34,856 bases of DNA from a virus. Of the stretch, positions 24,342 through 31,266 are shown one piece after another. Made by a program: the position numbers and the translations under genes. The notes under the pieces are model-generated. The model did no database searches and had not been told where the DNA came from. It saw nothing but the letters and a program-made list of their open reading frames with translations. The stretch spans positions 1 through 34,856 of the IMG/VR virus record IMGVR_UViG_3300022907_000051; one strand, 5' to 3'. Numbering within the stretch: the first letter of the stretch is position 1; each line of letters starts with the position of its first letter.

Positions 24342-25104
24342 AGAAGTTGCCAAATGGGACAATCAAGCAAGTCATAATCATAGTCTTCTTACATTGAATT
24401 TACTAGATCAATTTGATGACTTTAAACTTAGTATTAAGCATATGGCTGACTTTGGGTGCGGCAAAGGATTAGATTTAGAATTCTGGGCAAATATGCACGA
24501 ATGGACCGAAGACGGTGAGCCAGGGCCTAAATTAAATTTTAATTGTGTAGGATTTGATTTAGATGCAGAAAATAATACTCCTAGTAGAAAAAATATAAAA
24601 TATAAAAATCACGACTTTAATAAAGATAATATTATTTGGAGTGTACCGTTTGATGTTGTGTGGTGTCATAATCTTATGCAACACATATACAGTCCAGTAG
24701 AATTTCTAGGGCGTGTCAATCGTGCTATGTCTACAGGCAGTATGTTATATTTGTGTGTGCCTTCAACTGTAAGTGTATATCAAAACAGATTTCAAAATTA
24801 TACACCAGGACAAAATTATAACACATTTACTGCAAGTCAAATATTATATCTACTAGCACTAAATGGTTTTGACGTAAAAGATTTTTACTTACAAAAAGAA
24901 AAGTATACAGACTTAATACAAGTTTTAACTTACAAAGAACGTGAACCTTTGCCTTACAATACGACTTGGTATGAAATGGTAGACATGGACATACTTAACG
25001 AAAATATGAAAGAAGTAATACTTGGTAATGGAATTTTATCTGACCAAGGCTTAGTAACTAAGTGGTTAGACGGTACAGTATATGATTATAGGTGGCACAC
25101 TTGA
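24334..25104 (+). CDS. SAM-dependent methyltransferase
   Basis: A 256-aa class I methyltransferase: motif I MADFGCGKG (residues 37-45), an acidic loop end at VGFDLDAE, and FDVVWCHNLMQHIYSPVEFL followed by LYLCVPS, typical of the type-11 fold. The start is a TTG overlapping the uvsY stop by 8 bases; no ATG lies early enough to keep motif I. It is the first gene of the accessory island and is coupled (TTGA) to the nucleotidyltransferase-cupin gene, suggesting a small-molecule or sugar target rather than DNA. Confidence 0.75.
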   Translation: MTREVAKWDNQASHNHSLLTLNLLDQFDDFKLSIKHMADFGCGKGLDLEFWANMHEWTEDGEPGPKLNFNCVGFDLDAENNTPSRKNIKYKNHDFNKDNIIWSVPFDVVWCHNLMQHIYSPVEFLGRVNRAMSTGSMLYLCVPSTVSVYQNRFQNYTPGQNYNTFTASQILYLLALNGFDVKDFYLQKEKYTDLIQVLTYKEREPLPYNTTWYEMVDMDILNENMKEVILGNGILSDQGLVTKWLDGTVYDYRWHT

Positions 25105-25904
25105 CAACCCTGGTTCTTGTTACAGGAGGTTTCGATCCTCTTCATAGTGGACATATCGCTTATTTCAAAGCTGCAAAACAATTAGCAAGTTACGGAGGCA
25201 AACTAATTGTTGGTGTAAACAGTGATGCTTGGTTACAACGTAAAAAAGGCAAACCTTTTATGCCTTATAAAGAACGTAGTAAAATAGTACAAGAACTTAG
25301 TTGTGTGGATAGATGTATTAGTTTTGATGACAATGACGATACTGCAAATGGTGCAATACTTAATGTAGTCACACAGTTTAACTTTACAAAATTAATATTT
25401 GCAAATGGTGGTGACAGAACACAAGGCAACTGTCCTGAATATGATGCTTGGAAAACGGACAAACGTATTCAGTTTGAATATGGTGTCGGTGGATTCGACA
25501 AAGCAAATAGTAGTAGTTGGATATTAAAAGATTGGTCTGCACCTAAAGTAAACCGTGATTGGGGTTACTATCGTAATTTATATAATGGCGATGGGTTTCG
25601 TGTAAAAGAATTAGTTATAAATCCACACAGTAAGTTGTCTATGCAAAAACATGAACATAGGAGTGAAACTTGGAATTTGGTTTCAGGAACTGCTAAATTG
25701 TATATAAGCAACAGACAGATGCCAGTAGATCCAGCAGTATACACTTTGTCAGTACAAAATCCTATAGACATACCTAGTGGCGTATGGCACCGAGGTGTAA
25801 ATGATTCTGATTATCCTGCACATATTGTAGAAATTTGGAAAGGCCCCAGCGAGTTATTATCCGAGGACGATATACGTCGCTGGGATCCTATCAAGCAAAG
25901 CTAG
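25101..25904 (+). CDS. Nucleotidyltransferase-cupin fusion protein
   Basis: About 267 aa from the TTG at 25101 that overlaps the previous stop (TTGA), with AGGTGG upstream; a GTG at 25092 is an alternative. Residues 1-145 are a cytidylyltransferase-like domain (GGFDPLHSGH, the HxGH nucleotide-binding site, later GGDRTQGNC). Residues about 150-265 are a cupin of the type joined to mannose-6-phosphate isomerase/guanylyltransferase (DWGYYRNLYNGDGFRVKELV, HEHRSETWNLVSGTA, IPSGVWHRGVN, EIWKGPSELLSEDDIRR). Together these suggest activation of a sugar or polyol phosphate to a CDP- or ADP-linked donor plus a related step. Its stop TAG shares CTAG with the convergent peptide gene. Confidence 0.8.
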   Translation: MTTLVLVTGGFDPLHSGHIAYFKAAKQLASYGGKLIVGVNSDAWLQRKKGKPFMPYKERSKIVQELSCVDRCISFDDNDDTANGAILNVVTQFNFTKLIFANGGDRTQGNCPEYDAWKTDKRIQFEYGVGGFDKANSSSWILKDWSAPKVNRDWGYYRNLYNGDGFRVKELVINPHSKLSMQKHEHRSETWNLVSGTAKLYISNRQMPVDPAVYTLSVQNPIDIPSGVWHRGVNDSDYPAHIVEIWKGPSELLSEDDIRRWDPIKQS

Positions 25905-26005
25905 GCAGTACGCATTGATAACATGCGAAAGTTCATGAATTTACGAACTCTAGCACGGTCACGTGCCTTGCAAAACCTTTTCCATGAAAATGGTCTGTAA
26001 GTCAT
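25901..26005 (-). CDS. 34-aa arginine-rich peptide controlled by a glutamine riboswitch
   Basis: A short minus-strand gene with a strong ribosome-binding site (AGGGAGG, 26019-26013) 7 nt before ATG 26005. The peptide begins MTYRPFSWKRFC, continues ARDRARVRKF and ends MNFRMLSMRTA. It has 8 Arg and 3 Lys against a single acidic residue, so it is very basic. It lies 30 nt downstream of a glutamine-riboswitch aptamer, the arrangement known for cyanobacterial small peptides and glutamine-synthetase inactivating factors, which also act through basic residues. Inference: it inhibits or retunes host glutamine synthetase. It ends in the CTAG shared with the convergent gene. A random ORF of this kind with such a leader is unlikely. 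Confidence 0.75.
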   Translation of the reverse strand: MTYRPFSWKRFCKARDRARVRKFMNFRMLSMRTA

Positions 26006-26035
26006 TAGTCACCCTCCCTAGTTAATAGTTAAGGT

Positions 26036-26080
26036 GCGTTCCTTCAGCGATTGCTTACTTCCGCCCTTACGGGTGAACGT
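26036..26080 (-). ncRNA. Glutamine riboswitch aptamer (glnA type)
   Basis: On the minus strand: P1 CGTTC (26079-26075) pairs with GAACG (26041-26037). P2 is CCC/GGG (26073-26071 with 26066-26064) closed by a GTAA tetraloop. P3 is AGC/GCT (26055-26053 with 26048-26046). The conserved joining bases CGGAAGTA (26063-26056) and GAAGGAACGC (26045-26036) match the glnA/Downstream-peptide consensus as I remember it. The usual GUAGG after GGAA reads GTAAG here. Downstream CACC (26036-26033) can pair with GGTG (26013-26010) next to the Shine-Dalgarno sequence, a possible translational switch. Confidence is high for the class; glutamine-I versus the related Downstream-peptide type is less certain. Confidence 0.82.
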
Positions 26081-26085
26081 ATATA

Positions 26086-26093
26086 TATTTATT
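26086..26093 (-). promoter_or_regulatory. Late promoter box (AATAAATA) driving the riboswitch
   Basis: Minus-strand AATAAATA overlaps the stop codon of the upstream radical SAM gene. With the 6-nt spacing seen elsewhere, transcription starts at 26080, one base before the P1 stem, so the RNA would be almost pure aptamer plus peptide gene. Confidence 0.65.
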
Positions 26094-27504
26094 AATTTAC
26101 ATACATAATTTCTGCAATTTTTGGATAGGTACTTGTAAAGTTTTGATTTCTACGACTGTCTATTTCTTTTACTCTATCCCAAAATTCTGTATTAAGATCT
26201 TTATAATGATTTGTAAAAACATTTACTATGTCACGAATCTTTTTATATGGACTTGACTTAAGGTAATCTATAACTTTTTGTCTTTTAGTAATTGGTATAT
26301 TATCTAAACTAAAATATTGAGGAGAGTACACATGGCTATATTCAATATTAAAACCTAAATTTTCAGCGTACTCATGTATAGTGGTTAGATCTAATACATT
26401 AAAAACACTTGTAGTAGTATGAAAGTCAATTGTAAACTTACTTCTATCAAGTTTAGAAAATTTTTCCAAGTTATTTTTTACTATATCCCAATCAACGCCA
26501 TGTCTTTCATACTCAAATTTTTTGTATAAGTTATCTATACTTAATGAAAATTGAACATTATCAAACATAGATAGAAACTTTAAATGGATATCAGGGAAAA
26601 TTGTTCCATTAGTATTGTAATGTATTTTAATATTTGTTCTTTTATCATCTATAAGGGATTGTAAAATTTTTAAATGTTTGGTATCAAGTAAAGGTTCTCC
26701 TCCTTTAAATGTAATATAATTTAAATCATTAAATGTTTTAATTTTTTCTGTCCAGAAGTTATTCTTGATATCTATAGTATAATCTAATTCACGTATATTT
26801 TGAACTGTTTCATATTTTCTATCCTCTGTATACCATAGACTACTATTTTGTCTATTACATATTCTACATTTTAAATTACAACTTATACCAAGTTTTATAT
26901 CTAAGTTTTTTATTTTCGGGCTTTTAAAAATATCTGTAGTACAATAATCTTTACTAAAGTCAATTATACCTCGTTGTCTTAAACTAGGGATATTAACTTT
27001 TTCTTGTTTCCAACAATTATTACAAACACTAGGCATTTTTCCCTGTCTGAAATCTTGTCTTAACCTTTTAAATGGTTTACTATAAAATGCCTGTTCTAAG
27101 GTTGTATTATTAATATTTGGCCATGTATGTAATTTGTTTGGATCCATCATACAACATGGACTTATTGTTCCTGAAGGATCAACTTCTAATTGTGTAAATG
27201 GGTATATACAAAATGTTTCCTCTCTATTAAATTTAGTTATTGGTCCTGTCATAGTAAAATTTATTACATCATCACATAACTCCTCCATATAAGTTTTTAC
27301 TTCTATGTCGTTGCTATAAACATATATAAAAAATGTAGGAATATCTAATTCACTAATAATTTTATAGAAATGTTTCCAAATACTTTTATCTGTTTTTTTA
27401 TTTGCAGTAATAATAATCTTATCGTCGTATTGGTATTCTTCTTTTTTAATAGATAACAGGTCGTTATACATGTCTTGAAACGGTTGATTATAGTAATCAC
27501 TCAT
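26092..27504 (-). CDS. Radical SAM protein with twitch domain and extra N-terminal region (copy C)
   Basis: A 470-aa protein from ATG 27504; a GTG at 27525 would overlap the upstream stop and is second choice. Residues 1-95 are an extra alpha/beta region. The twitch Fe-S domain follows (Cys99, Cys117-118, Cys161, Cys164), then the radical SAM core CNLKCRIC (Cys209, 213, 216) with FKGGEP (266-271) and NTNGT. The C-terminal part is mixed alpha/beta with no more Cys clusters. It forms a minus-strand pair with the glycosyltransferase-like gene. The twitch motif C(P)...PCC...C..C is shared with copies A and D. Confidence 0.85.
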   Translation of the reverse strand: MSDYYNQPFQDMYNDLLSIKKEEYQYDDKIIITANKKTDKSIWKHFYKIISELDIPTFFIYVYSNDIEVKTYMEELCDDVINFTMTGPITKFNREETFCIYPFTQLEVDPSGTISPCCMMDPNKLHTWPNINNTTLEQAFYSKPFKRLRQDFRQGKMPSVCNNCWKQEKVNIPSLRQRGIIDFSKDYCTTDIFKSPKIKNLDIKLGISCNLKCRICNRQNSSLWYTEDRKYETVQNIRELDYTIDIKNNFWTEKIKTFNDLNYITFKGGEPLLDTKHLKILQSLIDDKRTNIKIHYNTNGTIFPDIHLKFLSMFDNVQFSLSIDNLYKKFEYERHGVDWDIVKNNLEKFSKLDRSKFTIDFHTTTSVFNVLDLTTIHEYAENLGFNIEYSHVYSPQYFSLDNIPITKRQKVIDYLKSSPYKKIRDIVNVFTNHYKDLNTEFWDRVKEIDSRRNQNFTSTYPKIAEIMYVN

Positions 27505-27511
27505 TTCTTTC

Positions 27512-28366
27512 TCAAATACGATCACGCAATCTTCTCCATTGGATATCTATTTCGTCAGCAAACCATTCAGTATAACTCATACGATTTAACCAATTATTTC
27601 TGTCAGGTTTACTAAGCCATGTTCCCATTTCAGTCCCTACATCATATGCTAAACTGTGTTTACTAACTACTGCAGGCACTCCTTGTATTACACTACTTAT
27701 TCCTGCATTACTGCTATGGCTGACTGTAAAATATGTATGGTTCAACATATGTTCCAAATCAAAACTGTCGTACGTCTGTTGTATATGTTTTGGTATATTC
27801 CAAGTTACACCTTGTTGTTTATACCATTCTGTATCACATGACCAGTGTAAACTTTCTCTAAAGCGAGGATGACTACGTACAACTATAGGTTTATCTGTAT
27901 ACTTTCTAACTTGTGTTATAGTGTTCTTGTAGTATGTATCCATATCAGGCATGTCAACCCATTGTTGACTATGACCATGTTGTCCACATATTAATACATA
28001 ATCTCCATCTTGCTTCCATGGTTGAAGTATAATGCCAAATTTATGTAATCTATCATCGGGCATATATTCATCTACTGCAAAGTATGCATCTCGGTTTATT
28101 CCATTTATGCCTAACTTCCAAGTCTTATTACGTACAAGACCGCCTACTTCTATTACTATAACAGGTTTATTTTGTGACCTATAATGTTCCCAGACACGTT
28201 TATTACCAGCCATACGTCCATACCATAACACACTCCATATAAGAGCAGCATCAGCATTCATGTCTTGTTCTACAAGTGTATCTGTTTCTTTTATAGCATC
28301 TAGTACTTGAGGGTAAACTTCGTTAGCATTACCAGGAAGATTATTTGGAAAGTAAGATATTTTCAT
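27512..28366 (-). CDS. Glycosyltransferase-like protein (GT-B C-terminal pattern), paralogue 1
   Basis: A 284-aa protein. The second half reads YVLICGQHGHSQQWVD, YYKNTITQVRKYTDKPIVVR SHPR, then VSHSSNAGISSVIQGVPAVVSKHSLA, the pattern of nucleotide-sugar-binding C-terminal halves of capsule-type glycosyltransferases (a K/R-HPR strand and an S/N-rich loop followed by G(I/V)P.V). It aligns by eye with the genes at 33201 and 33946. It would transfer a sugar to a glycan or peptide; substrate unknown. Its start lies 28 nt from the divergent gene's ATG. No ribosome-binding site or minus-strand late box is visible. Confidence 0.6.
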   Translation of the reverse strand: MKISYFPNNLPGNANEVYPQVLDAIKETDTLVEQDMNADAALIWSVLWYGRMAGNKRVWEHYRSQNKPVIVIEVGGLVRNKTWKLGINGINRDAYFAVDEYMPDDRLHKFGIILQPWKQDGDYVLICGQHGHSQQWVDMPDMDTYYKNTITQVRKYTDKPIVVRSHPRFRESLHWSCDTEWYKQQGVTWNIPKHIQQTYDSFDLEHMLNHTYFTVSHSSNAGISSVIQGVPAVVSKHSLAYDVGTEMGTWLSKPDRNNWLNRMSYTEWFADEIDIQWRRLRDRI

Positions 28367-28381
28367 GTTGATTTTTGAAGT

Positions 28382-28389
28382 AATAAATA
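28382..28389 (+). promoter_or_regulatory. Late promoter box (AATAAATA) 6 nt from the start codon
   Basis: AATAAATA ends 6 nt before ATG 28395, with only GTTAT between. The upstream gene is divergent, so this box is probably the promoter of the whole plus-strand run 28395-34856. Confidence 0.7.
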
Positions 28390-28394
28390 GTTAT

Positions 28395-29288
28395 ATGCGT
28401 ACATTATCAGTATTTACCTCTTGGCACCCAACAGGATACAAAAAATATGGCAAGCAATTTATTACAGGGTATAACAATTGTTGGCCAAAAGAAGTTCCTC
28501 TAACAATTTATGCAGAGGATCATAATCCAGACGTTCAAGGCAATCATAACATAAAACTTAATGATCAAAGAACTACACTGCCAGACCTAAAGGCTTGGCA
28601 AGAAAGACACAAAGATAATCCACATGCACATGGTTGGAATAAAGACAAAAGTAAAAAAAGTTTTTTATGGGACGCAAGCCGGTTTGCAAATAAAACTTTT
28701 GCTCTATGGCATTTTGCAAAAACTTGTAATACAGATATTTTTATTTGGTGCGATGGTGATGTAAGAACACATACGCCTATGTCATTAGATTTCTTACACA
28801 GTATAGCTCCTAATGAGAATCAATTAGCAACGTACTTAGGCAGACGCACATGGCCCGAATGTGGTTGGATGATGTTTAATCGTAATCATCCAAAGTTTGA
28901 AGAATTTATAGAACAGTGGAGATGGATATACGAAAGCGATGACATATTCAATCATGTAGAGTACCACGATAGTTTTATATTTGGAGAGCTTATAGAAGAT
29001 TTTAAATCTATAGGAGTAGAAATGAATGACTTAGGTGGTCCGGATAAAGGAGGACACATTTTTATTAACAGTCCGCTAGGTGCATACATGGATCACCTAA
29101 AAGGATTTAGAAAAGAAGTAGGCAAAAGTTTAGCAGGTGATTTAGTAGGTGGGTTCCAACATCACAGTAACCCACACTGGCAAGATTTAAGACAAGTTAC
29201 TAAACAACAAATACGTGCAGAAAAAATGAAAAAACCACATGAATATGATGCGGCACAAGAACAAAAATCTCAAGGAATTAAAAAATGA
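28395..29288 (+). CDS. GT-A-like glycosyltransferase
   Basis: A 297-aa protein. I start it at ATG 28395 because the late box lies between this and an in-frame upstream ATG at 28365. It has a DxD-type metal/nucleotide-sugar motif, FIWCDGDVR (Asp120, Asp122), preceded by FANKTFALWHFA, and a later TYLGRRTWPECGWMMFNRNH segment, the order of GT-A transferases that use sugar-nucleotide donors. The C-terminal 30 residues are Lys/Gln-rich. It overlaps the oxygenase gene by 4 bases (ATGA). Confidence 0.7.
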   Translation: MRTLSVFTSWHPTGYKKYGKQFITGYNNCWPKEVPLTIYAEDHNPDVQGNHNIKLNDQRTTLPDLKAWQERHKDNPHAHGWNKDKSKKSFLWDASRFANKTFALWHFAKTCNTDIFIWCDGDVRTHTPMSLDFLHSIAPNENQLATYLGRRTWPECGWMMFNRNHPKFEEFIEQWRWIYESDDIFNHVEYHDSFIFGELIEDFKSIGVEMNDLGGPDKGGHIFINSPLGAYMDHLKGFRKEVGKSLAGDLVGGFQHHSNPHWQDLRQVTKQQIRAEKMKKPHEYDAAQEQKSQGIKK

Positions 29289-30052
29289 GTAATTTAAGTT
29301 GTATTCAAAATGTAAAAGTAGTAGAAGAAGATCCATATCCCTATGTATGTGTAGAAGAGGCACTACCTGATAACTTGTATAAGGAGTTAGCAGATAGTTT
29401 TCCTGAACAATTGGTATGTAGTACACAACCACACGATGGAGGAATAACCTATAGATACAAAAGTAAAGAAGTTGCTAATGAAGCACCTCCTGCTATTTGG
29501 CAAGACTTTTTTGCATATCATACAAGTCCAGAATACTTTAAAGCATGTATAAAGTTATTTGAGCCTGTGATAATGAAGTCTTACCCACAGTATGAGAACC
29601 TTTTGAATGCTGATAATATTACTACAAGAGATGTGGACAATAGTGGTTCATATGTTACTGATTGTCAATTTGTTGTGCATGAACCTGTTGACCAAACTGG
29701 TACAAGTCGTACACCACATGTAGATAATCCTGTAGAAATATATGCAGGACTATTGTACATGCGTAAACCAAACGATACAAGTGCAGGTGGAAACTTTACT
29801 ATACACGAGCAAACAGGAAACATAGAACAAGTAAATAAAAGTTTAGGTAGACAGGTAGCAGATAATATACATAAACCTGTACGTGAAGTACCATACAAAG
29901 CAAATAGTTTTTGTATGTTCTTAAATGTTATGGGAAGTATTCATAGTGTTACTCCTCGTATACAACCAACAGAACGTAGACGTAGTATTAATATCATTGG
30001 CGAGTTTAATGGCAATGGTAAAATGTGGAAAGTAAAAGAAATAAAAAACTAA
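29285..30052 (+). CDS. 2-oxoglutarate/Fe(II)-dependent oxygenase
   Basis: A 255-aa double-stranded beta-helix oxygenase: iron ligands His145 and Asp147 in TPHVDNP, His220 in GSIHSVTP, and an Arg in RRRSINI for 2-oxoglutarate. Such enzymes hydroxylate proteins, sugars or small molecules; T4-like cyanophages often carry them. It is embedded in a glycan/radical SAM gene run, so the target may be the same product. AAGGA lies upstream of the ATG. The stop overlaps the next ATG (TAATG). Confidence 0.82.
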   Translation: MSNLSCIQNVKVVEEDPYPYVCVEEALPDNLYKELADSFPEQLVCSTQPHDGGITYRYKSKEVANEAPPAIWQDFFAYHTSPEYFKACIKLFEPVIMKSYPQYENLLNADNITTRDVDNSGSYVTDCQFVVHEPVDQTGTSRTPHVDNPVEIYAGLLYMRKPNDTSAGGNFTIHEQTGNIEQVNKSLGRQVADNIHKPVREVPYKANSFCMFLNVMGSIHSVTPRIQPTERRRSINIIGEFNGNGKMWKVKEIKN

Positions 30053-31266
30053 TGAAATACAGTATAGGAAAAACTAGTGGTGTATTCATTGGTGATGAAA
30101 CTGTAGTAAAAATTTTTAACATAAGGAACAAAGCACTTAAACCAAGTAGAGGCACATATCAAGATTGTTGGAATAGAGAAACAACTTGTCTAAACAGACT
30201 TATAGGTGAATTGCATTTCCCACAAATTATTGAAACTTATAATGATATACTAGGTATTAAAATGACAAACACTGGTGAAAGTTTATTTAATACTTGGCAA
30301 GAACACAATCTTATGCTATACTTAGAACAAGCAAATAGGATTGCTGATACATTAGAAAAACATAAAATAAAATACTTTCATGTAGGAATGGATGGAAAAG
30401 CAAAAGTAAACAAACAAAATGTATTTCCTTTAAGTAACTTTTGTATACAAGATGGAGAATTAAGTTTAATAGATTTTGAGATGGCTTGTCCAGTTGATAG
30501 TGAAGCTGAATCTAATATGAGTGATAGGTTCAAAGAATTGTACGCAAAGTATAATCCAGATACATTTAGACAAACATTAATAGATGCACTTAAAAATCCA
30601 AGAGCTTGTTATGAAGCAGAACTAGTAGCAAAGTTGCCTGATAAAGAAAAAATACACGTACTTAAAGACCGTAACCCTAGAGAGGTATATAAATCAATGA
30701 CTACATTTACACAACCTAGCGAAAAGATAGTAAACGAATGGAAAAAGTATCAAAAACGTTTTGGTACTGCTGATGCTATTGATAGAGTAAAACGTATGAA
30801 ACTAAATGAAGTTTGTAAGCCAGAACATAAACTTGTAGACATTGGATGTAATGATGGTTATATAACACAACTAGTAGCACCTATGGTATCAAGTGCGACA
30901 GGTATTGAACCTTTCGTAGAACTACCAGATGATAAACCTGCAAATGTTCAATGGATTAAAAAAACATTTAATGAGTTTTCTGAAACAACAGATCAATATG
31001 ATATTTTACTAAGTCTTGCAGTAAGTATTCAACTACGTGATTTTGGTGGACTTACTGAAGAACAAATAGTGAGTAAGTATTATGATTTAGTTGCACCTGG
31101 TGGTATAGTTGTACATGAAACACAAAAGCTAGAAAACCGTCCCAATAATATAGAACATACAAATGCAATGATAAAAGCATTCAAACAAAAGTTTAAACAG
31201 ATAGATCACGGTCAAGCCAGACCTAGTGGTAAACGTGAATATTATCATTTTCAAAAAGTAGACTAA
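30052..31266 (+). CDS. Kinase-like domain fused to a methyltransferase
   Basis: A 404-aa protein from ATG 30052 (TAATG overlap; a GTG at 30025 is less likely). Residues 1-150 look like a small protein-kinase/phosphotransferase fold: VVKIF (Lys20), a Glu in RETTCLNRL, and LSNFCIQDGELSLIDFEMA with Asn129 and Asp141 (DFE in place of DFG). The usual catalytic HxD is replaced by HVG (110-112), so activity is uncertain. Residues about 225-404 are a class I methyltransferase with LVDIGCNDGY (261-270) and ATGIEP. A two-domain phospho/methyl transferase of this kind suggests a tailor for a glycan or glycolipid. Confidence 0.7.
   Translation: MKYSIGKTSGVFIGDETVVKIFNIRNKALKPSRGTYQDCWNRETTCLNRLIGELHFPQIIETYNDILGIKMTNTGESLFNTWQEHNLMLYLEQANRIADTLEKHKIKYFHVGMDGKAKVNKQNVFPLSNFCIQDGELSLIDFEMACPVDSEAESNMSDRFKELYAKYNPDTFRQTLIDALKNPRACYEAELVAKLPDKEKIHVLKDRNPREVYKSMTTFTQPSEKIVNEWKKYQKRFGTADAIDRVKRMKLNEVCKPEHKLVDIGCNDGYITQLVAPMVSSATGIEPFVELPDDKPANVQWIKKTFNEFSETTDQYDILLSLAVSIQLRDFGGLTEEQIVSKYYDLVAPGGIVVHETQKLENRPNNIEHTNAMIKAFKQKFKQIDHGQARPSGKREYYHFQKVD

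Noticed and set aside
25905-26080. GC-rich, hairpin-rich stretch as a tRNA or other structural RNA
   Set aside because: No acceptor stem, anticodon arm or T-loop pattern fits; the minus-strand riboswitch, ribosome-binding site and 34-codon gene explain it.
28365-28394. Upstream ATG (28365) for the GT-A-like gene
   Set aside because: The ten extra residues lie before and across the late box, whose transcript starts at ATG 28395, and the alternative N-terminus looks unlike a domain start.
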